Below, piece by piece: positions 1 through 6,236 of a DNA stretch of 7,921 bases. This stretch comes from Deltaproteobacteria bacterium (GTDB taxonomy: Bacteria; Desulfobacterota; GWC2-55-46; JAUVFY01). The notes beneath the pieces were generated by a model, which was not told the DNA's origin, ran no database searches, and saw only the letters and a program-made list of their open reading frames with translations. The DNA lies in NCBI GenBank assembly GCA_030594025.1, contig JAUVFY010000053.1, positions 1-7,921 of the forward strand. The letters are read 5' to 3'. The first letter of the stretch is position 1; every line of letters begins with the position of its first letter. The position numbers were made by a program, and so were the translations under genes.

Positions 1-2
1 AT

Positions 3-374
3 TTCGTCGAAAGCGTAAAGAAATGGACAGGCGGCCTCGGTGCGGACGTGGTACTCGATAACCTGGGCGGTAACGTGCTCCCAAAGAGTATCGACAGTGT
101 TAGGCCGCTGGGCATTGTGGTAGCGTACGGATTCGTGGCCGGCACGGAAGTCACCTTCGACATCCTGAACTTCTTCTTCGCTCAGAAACAGCTACGTGGT
201 TCAATGTTCGGTGACGTCGAAGATTACAACTGGGGGATACAGCAGGTCCGCGCGGGCCGGATAAAACCCATACTCGACCACACGCTCCCTTTGAGCCGGG
301 CTTCTGAGGCGCACCGGCTTATTGCCGGCGGCAAGGTCATGGGGAACATCGTACTGCTTCCCTGGGCCGAATAG
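3..374 (+). CDS. Quinone oxidoreductase-like zinc-binding dehydrogenase (MDR superfamily), C-terminal fragment
   Basis: The frame is open from the left edge, so only the last 123 residues are visible; the GTG at 48 is internal and not a true start. The visible part opens with a strand of the Rossmann nucleotide-binding fold, 'TGGLGADVVLDNLGG', which matches the '(T)gG.GvDvVld.vGg' segment of NAD(P)H-dependent medium-chain reductases. It closes with the family's C-terminal pattern 'ASEAHRLIAGGKVMGNIVL', where the substrate domain packs back on the cofactor domain. Family members reduce quinones, enones or related carbonyls with NAD(P)H, usually in the cytosol. The N-terminal catalytic domain, which would show whether zinc ligands are present, lies outside the window, so the substrate cannot be assigned. 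Only 31 nt separate it from the next gene on the same strand, which suggests co-transcription. Confidence 0.85.
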   Translation, partial: FVESVKKWTGGLGADVVLDNLGGNVLPKSIDSVRPLGIVVAYGFVAGTEVTFDILNFFFAQKQLRGSMFGDVEDYNWGIQQVRAGRIKPILDHTLPLSRASEAHRLIAGGKVMGNIVLLPWAE

Positions 375-405
375 AGGCTTCTTCGGTTCGAAAGGAATCT
401 GAACC

Positions 406-807
406 ATGAATGCCTTCATCAAGCTCAACAAGGGCCTCATGAAGATGCCCGTCAGCTGGCGGCTCTGGCTGATTCTTCTCGTTTTAGTAAACTTTGTCAT
501 GCCGCTTTTTTACCTAAGCCGTCTGGAGGCCCAGATCGTCCTGGGTGTAGCTTTTGTCAGCCTTATCCTGATGACAGTTATTACGGCCTATGTCGGTTAC
601 ACGCGCCTTCTCGGCCTCGGTCACGTACTATGGATCCCGCTTGTCTATTTCCTCTGGACGCGGCTCGGTTCTATCCCTGCCGACGATTTTTTCGGAATCT
701 GGATACGCGTTCTGATGACGCTTAACGCCATATCTTTGGTTATCGACGCAATTGATGTCATCCGTTATATAGCCGGAGAAAGGGGGGAAACGGTGGGAGG
801 GATTTGA
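406..807 (+). CDS. Conserved-looking four-helix integral membrane protein of unknown function
   Basis: This encodes 133 residues with about four hydrophobic segments, at roughly 17-38, 43-65, 69-88 and 96-120. There is no cleavable signal peptide: the N-terminus 'MNAFIKLNKGLMKMP' is basic and short, followed directly by helix one. Polar or aromatic motifs inside or between the helices ('GYTRLLGLGHVLW', 'FLWTRL', 'FGIWIRVLMTLNAISL') look like conserved positions and not random hydrophobic sequence. The ATG is supported by AAGGA at 392-396, nine bases upstream. The tail after helix four is short and charged ('RYIAGERGETVGG'). I recognise no enzymatic, transporter or sensor signature, so no function is assigned. 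It follows the oxidoreductase by 31 nt on the same strand and probably shares its transcript; that is the only functional hint. Confidence 0.8.
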   Translation: MNAFIKLNKGLMKMPVSWRLWLILLVLVNFVMPLFYLSRLEAQIVLGVAFVSLILMTVITAYVGYTRLLGLGHVLWIPLVYFLWTRLGSIPADDFFGIWIRVLMTLNAISLVIDAIDVIRYIAGERGETVGGI

Positions 808-855
808 CACGGCAACAGGTGAGGCACATCTATTTAAACAATGACCCTTTAGGGC

Positions 856-1824
856 CTATTTCTTAAAAAGGTCTGAAAATATCCCCATACCCCGGTACTT
901 CTTGTAACGCGCTTCAAGTAAGGTTTCCAGGGGGATCCCGGACAGTTCGGTCAAGGCTTCTGTAAGAGATGCATTCAAATTTTTATAGGCATTTTCGGGG
1001 TCCCTGTGGGCGCCGCCGAGGGGCTCCTTTATTATCCTGTCCACTATACCGAGCTCTTTAAGCTCCTTTGCGCTGAGCTTCAGAGCACTCGCAGCAAGGT
1101 CGGCCTTTGTGCCGTCCTTCCAAAGTATCGCCGCACATCCCTCCGGGGAGATGACCGAATAGGTGGAGTACTCGAATATCATTATCCTATCGGCAACACC
1201 TATGGCCAGGGCCCCGCCGCTACCGCCCTCGCCTATGACTACACTGACTATGGGAACCTTCAGCCCGGCCATCTGCATTAGGTTCGTGGCTATGGCCTCA
1301 GATTGACCCCTCTCCTCTGCCCCTATGCCAGGGTACGCGCCGGGTGTGTCTATAAATGTTATGATGGGACGAGAAAAGTTCTCGGCCATGTGCATGAGCC
1401 TCAAGGCCTTCCTGTAACCCTCGGGGTGCGGCATGCCGAAGTTCCTGAAGATCTTTTCCTTGGTGTTCCTTCCCTTCTGTTGACCGATAATAACGACCTT
1501 GAAGCCGTTGAAGACCCCGAGGCCTCCCACGATGGAGGGGTCGTCCCTGAAGGCCCTGTCCCCGTGGAGCTCTACGAAGTCATCGAAGATGTTTTCGATG
1601 TAATCCATCGAGTAGGGCCGGGAGGGGTGCCTTGCGACCTGGGTTATCTGCCAGGGTGTGAGCCTCGAGTATATCTCCTTTAAGAGCTCTCTTTTCCTTT
1701 CCTCGAGCCTTAAAATCCGTTCGGCGCTCTCGGCCGAACTTTCGGCGTAAGGGCTCAGCTCTTCGATCTCTTTTTCTATTTCCTCGACCGGCTTTTCAAA
1801 TTCCAGGAATTGTCTGAATACCAT
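856..1824 (-). CDS. accA: Acetyl-CoA carboxylase, carboxyltransferase subunit alpha (AccA)
   Basis: AccA pairs with AccD to transfer the carboxyl group from biotin (on AccB) to acetyl-CoA, giving malonyl-CoA for fatty-acid synthesis in the cytosol. The 322 residues match the usual length of about 315-325. The N-terminal charged helical region (residues 5-55) leads into 'RHPSRPYSMDYIENIF' (66-80) and 'ELHGDRAFRDDPSIVGG' (85-101). The crotonase-type carboxyltransferase core carries 'DTPGAYPGIGAEERGQ' (159-174), the glycine-rich loop 'GEGGSGGALA' (198-207) that forms an oxyanion hole, and 'YSVISPEGCAAILWKD' (222-237). The ATG start fits the standard N-terminus 'MxFRQFLEFEKP'; an AAGG lies nine bases upstream in the 29-nt gap after dnaE. 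It is probably translated from a dnaE-accA transcript. No key segment is missing. Confidence 0.98.
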   Translation of the reverse strand: MVFRQFLEFEKPVEEIEKEIEELSPYAESSAESAERILRLEERKRELLKEIYSRLTPWQITQVARHPSRPYSMDYIENIFDDFVELHGDRAFRDDPSIVGGLGVFNGFKVVIIGQQKGRNTKEKIFRNFGMPHPEGYRKALRLMHMAENFSRPIITFIDTPGAYPGIGAEERGQSEAIATNLMQMAGLKVPIVSVVIGEGGSGGALAIGVADRIMIFEYSTYSVISPEGCAAILWKDGTKADLAASALKLSAKELKELGIVDRIIKEPLGGAHRDPENAYKNLNASLTEALTELSGIPLETLLEARYKKYRGMGIFSDLFKK

Positions 1825-1853
1825 GGGAGCCTACCTTATTCCCCCTTTTTTCC

Positions 1854-4800
1854 TTATGTGAACCTGAATTCAGCCCCCTCTAAAACCTTCTTTATTTCAT
1901 CGAAGGTCTCTTCGGCGGGTTCTATCTTAAGCTCCTCGGGCAGGCTCAGGACAACCTCCCTGCCCTTCGGGTAGACAAGGTGCAGGAAGACCTCAGAAGG
2001 GCCCGGGTGAGTCCTCAAAACGTCCTTCAAGCCCTCGAGTGTCGAGGGCTCCATATGGTCCGTGGGCGCAAGTATGTGGGTCTTTTTGGCCCTCTTGCGC
2101 TTTGCCTCCGAAAGGGGCAAGACATCAGTGGCTATTATCTTGCACTCCTCCTTTTCGACACGGTTGTCACCCTGGCGCACGCTGTCTTTTTCAAGTTTGC
2201 CCACAACGACTAACGGGCCATCGCTTTCGATAATCTCCCTGGACCTGGCATACAGGTCAGAAAAGACCACGACCTCGACGCTGCCCTTGAGGTCCTCGAG
2301 CCTTACGAACGTCATGCGACCGCCCTTTTTGGTCATCGTCTCCCTCGACTCAGCTACCATCCCGCCTACTGAAACCTCTGTGTTGGGCTTTCTTTCACGA
2401 AGGGTCTCGGTCGTATCAGAGGTATAGAGCTCAAGCTCCCTTTCGTGGCCCTTAAGGGGATGGGACGAGATATAGAACCCGAGGGTCTCCTTTTCGTACG
2501 CGAGGAGCTCCTTTTCAGACCATTCTTGTACATTCCGGGTGTTTACGGGTAAAACGTCTACGCCCTTGCCTCCCCCGGGGCCTTCGAGCACGTCGAATAT
2601 GGACTTCTGGCCGATGCTCCTGTCCCTCTGGAGCCCCTGGGCAGTCTCCATGGATACGTCTAATGATGAGAAGAGCCCGGCCCGCGTTTGGCCCGTGAAG
2701 TCAAAGGCACCGCACTTTATGAGGCTTTCTACGACCTTTTTATTGACCTTCCGCGAGTCCACGCGGCTTAAAAAGTCTATGAGTGAGGTGAGCGGGCCAT
2801 CCTTTCTCACAGTGAGCATCGACTCAATGGCCGCTCCTCCTACGTTCTTTACCGCCCCGAGGCCGAACCTTATCCCCTCTTTTCTTCCGGTAAAGTCCAT
2901 GGAACTCTCATTTATGTCCGGCGGCATGACCTCGATACCCATCTCCTTGCACTCTGCGATATACTTCATGACCTTGTCCGCATCCCCCATGTTCGAGCTC
3001 ATAAGAGCGGCTATGAACTCAAGAGGGTGATGGGCCTTGAGGTATGCAGTGTGGTATGAGATAAGGGCGTAGGCAGCGCTATGGCTCTTGTTGAAACCGT
3101 ACCCAGCGAAGTGCGCCATGAGGTCGAATATCTTCTCGGCCTTACCCCTGGGGATCTTTTTCTTCCACGCCCCTTCGAGGAACTTGGTCCTCTGCTCGAG
3201 CATCACCTCGGGGACCTTCTTACCCATGGCCTTCCTCAAAACGTCCGCATCCCCGGGGGTGAAACCCGCGAGCACCTTGGCTATCTCCATTACCTGCTCC
3301 TGGTAGACCATGACTCCGTATGTCTTCTCAAGTATATCCTTAAGCTGCGGCACTTCGTAGGTTATGGGGGCCAGCCGGTGTTTTCTCTTTATAAACTCCT
3401 CGGCCATGCCGCTTTGAAGAGGGCCGGGCCTGTAAAGGGCCACGGCGGCCGTGAGGTCCTCGAATGTACCTGGTTTGAGTTTTCTTAAAAGCTCCTTCAT
3501 ACCAGAGCTTTCGAGCTGGAATATGCCGTTCGTGTTGCCCGAGGCGAGAAGCCCGAACGTGTCCCCGTCGTCAAGGGGGATGTTGTTAATGTCGAAAGGA
3601 ACGCCCTTGGTTTTTTTTATTTCTTTACCCGCCCTTTCGATTACGGTCAGGTTCTTCAATCCCAGGAAGTCGAACTTCACGAGCCCTATCTTCTCCACGT
3701 CCAGCATCTGATACTGTGTGGTAACGGTATTGTCCTTGTGCCTGTAAAGCGGCAGGTACTCGACAAGGGGCTTGTTGGATATGACCACGCCCGCGGCATG
3801 GGTTGAAGCGTGCCTGGGAAGACCCTCGAGGGCCCTCGCTATGTCGATAAGTTCGCTAACCTGCTTGTCCTCGGTTGCAAGTTTTTTGAGCTTGGGCTCT
3901 TCCTTGAGGGCCCTGTCTATGGTGATGTCAGGGCGGTTAGGAACGAGCTTCGCGATCCTGTCGACTTCCGAGTATGGCATATCCATGACCCTTCCCACGT
4001 CCCTTATAACGGCCCTGGCCTTCATCTGACCGAATGTTATAATCTGGCTCACGTTATCGGTGCCGTATTTTTCTGAAACGTACTTTATCACTTCGTCCCT
4101 TTCCTCTATGCAGAAATCTATGTCTATATCCGGCAGGCTCACCCGGTCCGGGTTAAGGAACCTCTCGAAAAGTAAATTATATCTTATGGGGTCAAGGTTC
4201 GTAATGCCCAGAGAATACGCAACAAGGCTCCCCGCAGCCGAGCCCCTGCCGGGACCTACTGGGATCCCCCTGGACCTTGCGTGGTCGATAAAGTCCGAGA
4301 CGATGAGGAAATAACCCGAAAAGCCCATCTTCTTTATTACATTCAGCTCCTTTTTAAGCCTCTCGTAATAGTCCCAGCTCTCTTCCAGTTCTTTGCCTTT
4401 CTTTCCGCCCATGGACAGGAGCCTTTCTTCGAGCCCCTTCTTGGCCTTTTTGTCGAGGTAGCTGTCGAGGGTCTCGCCCGCGGGCACGGGGAAGTCCGGC
4501 AGATGGTGTTCGCCGAGCCTGAGCTCGAGGTTGCACCGCTCGGCTATCTCTATTGTATTCTTGACGGCCTCCGGAACTTCTTTAAAGGCCTCCTTCATCT
4601 CCGCCGGGGATTTGAAGTAGAACTCGTCGGTTTCAAAACGCATCCTGTCGGGTGCGTTAACGGTCTTTCCGGTCTGTACGCAAAGAAGGATGTCGTGGAC
4701 CCGTGCTTCCTCTTGCCTTAAATAATGGCAGTCGTTGGTCGCCACAACCGGTATTGTAAGCTCTTTACCTATCTCCATAAGCCCCGGTAAAACCCTTTTT

Positions 4801-5360
4801 TGCTCATCCATGCCGTTTTTCTGGAGCTCGATGAAGAAGCGGCGCTCCGTGAATATATCGCTCAATTCGCGAGCAGCTTTAAGGGCCTCTTTCTTGCGGC
4901 CCATCGAAAGATGGTGGGAGACCTCTCCGTGAAGACATGCGCTCAAGGCAATGAGCCCCTCGTTCAACTCGCCGAGGAGCTCCCTGTCGACCCTGGGCCT
5001 GTAATAAAAACCCTCGGTGTAGGCCTTCGTACGAAGCTTGCAGAGGTTCCTGTAACCCGTGGCGTTCTTTACAAGGAGCAGCAGGTGGTACGCGGTAACC
5101 CCGGAGGGCCTTGGCGGGGTCTTTTCGTGCCGGCTCCCGGGGGCCACGTATATCTCGCAGCCGATTATGGGCTTAATGCCGCTGGAGGTGGCCTTCTGGT
5201 AGAACTCCACAGCGCCGAACATGTTCCCGTGGTCGGTCATGGCCACAGCGGGCATCTTGAACTCGCGGGCAAGTGTGAAGAGCGCGTCAGGCCTTATAGC
5301 CCCATCGAGCAGGCTGTACTGGGTATGGAGGTGCAGGTGTACGAACTCCGAGTGCTTCAT
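1854..5360 (-). CDS. dnaE: DNA polymerase III subunit alpha (DnaE1 type)
   Basis: This is the replicative polymerase of the C family, 1168 residues, full length (E. coli DnaE is 1160). An N-terminal PHP domain (about 5-290) keeps the metal-site residues: H10, H12, D19, H44, E69, H92, C142, H144, D210 and H212. The palm holds 'GPGRGSAAGS' (369-378), the catalytic pair D411 and D413 in 'LPDIDIDF' and the third acid D564 in 'VKFDFLGLKN'. Fingers motifs include 'LYRPGPLQSGM' (642-652) and 'AGYGFNKSHSAAYALISY' (752-769). A helix-hairpin-helix region follows at about 826-890. A clamp-binding pentapeptide 'QKSIF' (918-922) precedes the OB fold (about 995-1080), and a C-terminal tail of about 70 residues would bind the clamp loader. 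Order and motifs fit DnaE1, not PolC or DnaE2. The start matches the family ('FVHLHLHTQYSLLDG' just after Met) although the Shine-Dalgarno is weak. Confidence 0.99.
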   Translation of the reverse strand: MKHSEFVHLHLHTQYSLLDGAIRPDALFTLAREFKMPAVAMTDHGNMFGAVEFYQKATSSGIKPIIGCEIYVAPGSRHEKTPPRPSGVTAYHLLLLVKNATGYRNLCKLRTKAYTEGFYYRPRVDRELLGELNEGLIALSACLHGEVSHHLSMGRKKEALKAARELSDIFTERRFFIELQKNGMDEQKRVLPGLMEIGKELTIPVVATNDCHYLRQEEARVHDILLCVQTGKTVNAPDRMRFETDEFYFKSPAEMKEAFKEVPEAVKNTIEIAERCNLELRLGEHHLPDFPVPAGETLDSYLDKKAKKGLEERLLSMGGKKGKELEESWDYYERLKKELNVIKKMGFSGYFLIVSDFIDHARSRGIPVGPGRGSAAGSLVAYSLGITNLDPIRYNLLFERFLNPDRVSLPDIDIDFCIEERDEVIKYVSEKYGTDNVSQIITFGQMKARAVIRDVGRVMDMPYSEVDRIAKLVPNRPDITIDRALKEEPKLKKLATEDKQVSELIDIARALEGLPRHASTHAAGVVISNKPLVEYLPLYRHKDNTVTTQYQMLDVEKIGLVKFDFLGLKNLTVIERAGKEIKKTKGVPFDINNIPLDDGDTFGLLASGNTNGIFQLESSGMKELLRKLKPGTFEDLTAAVALYRPGPLQSGMAEEFIKRKHRLAPITYEVPQLKDILEKTYGVMVYQEQVMEIAKVLAGFTPGDADVLRKAMGKKVPEVMLEQRTKFLEGAWKKKIPRGKAEKIFDLMAHFAGYGFNKSHSAAYALISYHTAYLKAHHPLEFIAALMSSNMGDADKVMKYIAECKEMGIEVMPPDINESSMDFTGRKEGIRFGLGAVKNVGGAAIESMLTVRKDGPLTSLIDFLSRVDSRKVNKKVVESLIKCGAFDFTGQTRAGLFSSLDVSMETAQGLQRDRSIGQKSIFDVLEGPGGGKGVDVLPVNTRNVQEWSEKELLAYEKETLGFYISSHPLKGHERELELYTSDTTETLRERKPNTEVSVGGMVAESRETMTKKGGRMTFVRLEDLKGSVEVVVFSDLYARSREIIESDGPLVVVGKLEKDSVRQGDNRVEKEECKIIATDVLPLSEAKRKRAKKTHILAPTDHMEPSTLEGLKDVLRTHPGPSEVFLHLVYPKGREVVLSLPEELKIEPAEETFDEIKKVLEGAEFRFT

Positions 5361-5473
5361 CGTACGAATGAGGTTATCATAATTGGAAGAATTTTTGTAG
5401 AGTTCTTTGAGCGGTGCCGGAAATCAAAAAACGGAACCCTTTCATGTAATCCTATAGCTTTCAATAGGCAGTT
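5361..5473 (-). promoter_or_regulatory. Probable dnaE-accA promoter and leader region (elements uncertain)
   Basis: This AT-rich stretch lies between the terminator of the iron operon and the dnaE start, so a promoter is expected here. No hexamer pair is convincing. On the - strand the candidates are TTTTAA (5472-5477, overlapping the terminator T-run) with TAGGAT 17 bases later, and a better -10 alone, TATGAT (5376-5381), about 15 bases before the dnaE ATG with no good -35. An inverted repeat CCTAT/ATAGG with an 8-base spacer sits at 5451-5468. The 20 bases before the ATG contain no GGAGG-like sequence. The location is supported by context; the exact elements are guesses. Confidence 0.3.
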
Positions 5474-5506
5474 AAAACCCTCCGGACGGCCGGGCCGCCG
5501 GGCGGG
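5474..5506 (-). terminator. Rho-independent terminator of the feoB-regulator operon
   Basis: Read on the - strand, a 29-base GC-rich hairpin at 5506-5478 is followed at once by TTTT (5477-5474). Pairing from the base runs three C-G pairs, a G/A mismatch, two C-G pairs, a C/C mismatch, then five pairs including one G-U, closing on a 5-base loop (CCCGG). The hairpin begins at the base after the regulator's TGA stop. The T-run is short (four), so efficiency may be moderate. The position between the regulator and the next gene supports the call. Confidence 0.65.
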
Positions 5507-6169
5507 TCAGTGCACTTTTTTGACGTATATCTCCTTTACGATATCAGGGTCAAGGGCGAGCGTGGTCTCTCCCAGCTCGATTACATAGGTAGGCATTTTC
5601 TGATGAATCCTTACGGTGCTTCCTGGCACAAGCCCCATGGAGCCGAGTTTGTCGAGCCTTGCATGGGACCTGGGCACGATGAAAATAATGCGTCCCCTGT
5701 CGCCTATTTCGAGCTCCGTAAGGGGCACAACAAGGGGCCTTATGGTACCGCGGGGTTTTTTACAGCACTCGCCCCTCGGTATGGGGAAGCCGTGGGGACA
5801 GGCCGGAGGATGCCCCAGGAGAGTACATATGCTGTCTGTTACGAGCGGCGAAAGCGAGTGCTCGAAGGTGCAAGCACTTTCCTCAAGGTGCCCCTCGTCC
5901 ACCTCGAGTACCTCGGAGAGGAGAAGCTCAGCAAGCCTGTGCCTTCTTGTTGCGAGCTCGGCCTGCATCTCACCCTTCTTCGTGAGGTGTATTGAGTCAC
6001 CGTGTACTGATACGAGGTCGTTTGCCTCCATCTCCTTTATCGTAACTAACCCGGCCCCGGCCTTCACAACCTCCTTTATGCTCAAGACCTTTTCAAGCGA
6101 GTCCACACCCTTCTCCCTTTCGAACCAGATGAACTCAAGGACCTCCTCTACGACATTCTTTTCCGCCAT
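5507..6169 (-). CDS. DtxR/MntR-family metal-dependent transcriptional regulator with C-terminal FeoA-like domain
   Basis: This 220-residue protein is probably a cytosolic metal-sensing repressor. Residues 5-66 form a winged-helix region ending in 'IHLTKKG'. Residues 70-145 are the iron-dependent repressor metal-binding and dimerisation domain, with 'RRHRLAELLL' (75-84), 'ACTFEHSLSP' (99-108) and 'LLGHPPACPHGFPIP' (117-131). Residues 150-218 form a FeoA/SH3-like domain with 'LGSMGLVPGSTVRI' and 'ALDPDIVKEIYVKK'. By-eye alignment to DtxR gives candidate ligands H77, E81, C100, E103 and H104; the DtxR Met10 position is Glu9, with Glu12 three residues on, which resembles the D-x-x-E of MntR. The recognition-helix region (36-48) diverges from DtxR. 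The ATG has a GGAGG four bases upstream. It lies 67 nt after feoB with no terminator between them, so it probably belongs to the Feo operon and regulates it. Whether it senses Fe(II) or Mn(II) is not settled by sequence. Confidence 0.9.
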   Translation of the reverse strand: MAEKNVVEEVLEFIWFEREKGVDSLEKVLSIKEVVKAGAGLVTIKEMEANDLVSVHGDSIHLTKKGEMQAELATRRHRLAELLLSEVLEVDEGHLEESACTFEHSLSPLVTDSICTLLGHPPACPHGFPIPRGECCKKPRGTIRPLVVPLTELEIGDRGRIIFIVPRSHARLDKLGSMGLVPGSTVRIHQKMPTYVIELGETTLALDPDIVKEIYVKKVH

Positions 6170-6236
6170 GTGGCCTCCGTTTTTTACCTTTTTCCCCTTT
6201 TTCCAGGATGGTATATTCTTTCTTAATAATAACCTT
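6170..6236 (-). promoter_or_regulatory. feoB-regulator spacer with strong ribosome binding site and A-tract repeats
   Basis: On the - strand this 67-nt gap ends in GGAGG (6178-6174), four bases before the regulator's ATG, which fixes that start. Just upstream are three A-tracts of 5-6 bases separated by G-rich steps (GGAAAAAGGGGAAAAAGG, then TAAAAAACGG; 6204-6178), a low-complexity purine-rich leader. I see no hairpin with a T-run, so read-through from feoB is expected. I also see no sequence resembling the DtxR operator palindrome. Confidence 0.5.

Noticed and set aside
48..374. GTG at 48 as a true gene start of a 108-residue protein
   Set aside because: The same frame continues to the left edge and encodes conserved Rossmann-fold sequence before the GTG, so the gene simply starts outside the window.
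843..856. Small hairpin CCCTTTAGGG in the gap between the convergent membrane-protein gene and accA
   Set aside because: The stem is only three to four pairs with a very tight loop, and there is no clean T-run on either side. A convergent terminator would make sense here, but this one is too weak to call.
5374..5382. Palindrome TTATCATAA upstream of dnaE as a possible operator
   Set aside because: Four paired bases around a centre are expected by chance in AT-rich spacer, and it does not extend into a longer symmetric site.
4800..5588. Open frame of 262 codons on the + strand across the dnaE start and intergenic gap
   Set aside because: It is antisense to the conserved PHP domain of dnaE, has no ribosome binding site of note and no recognisable fold, and includes the reverse of the terminator stem.
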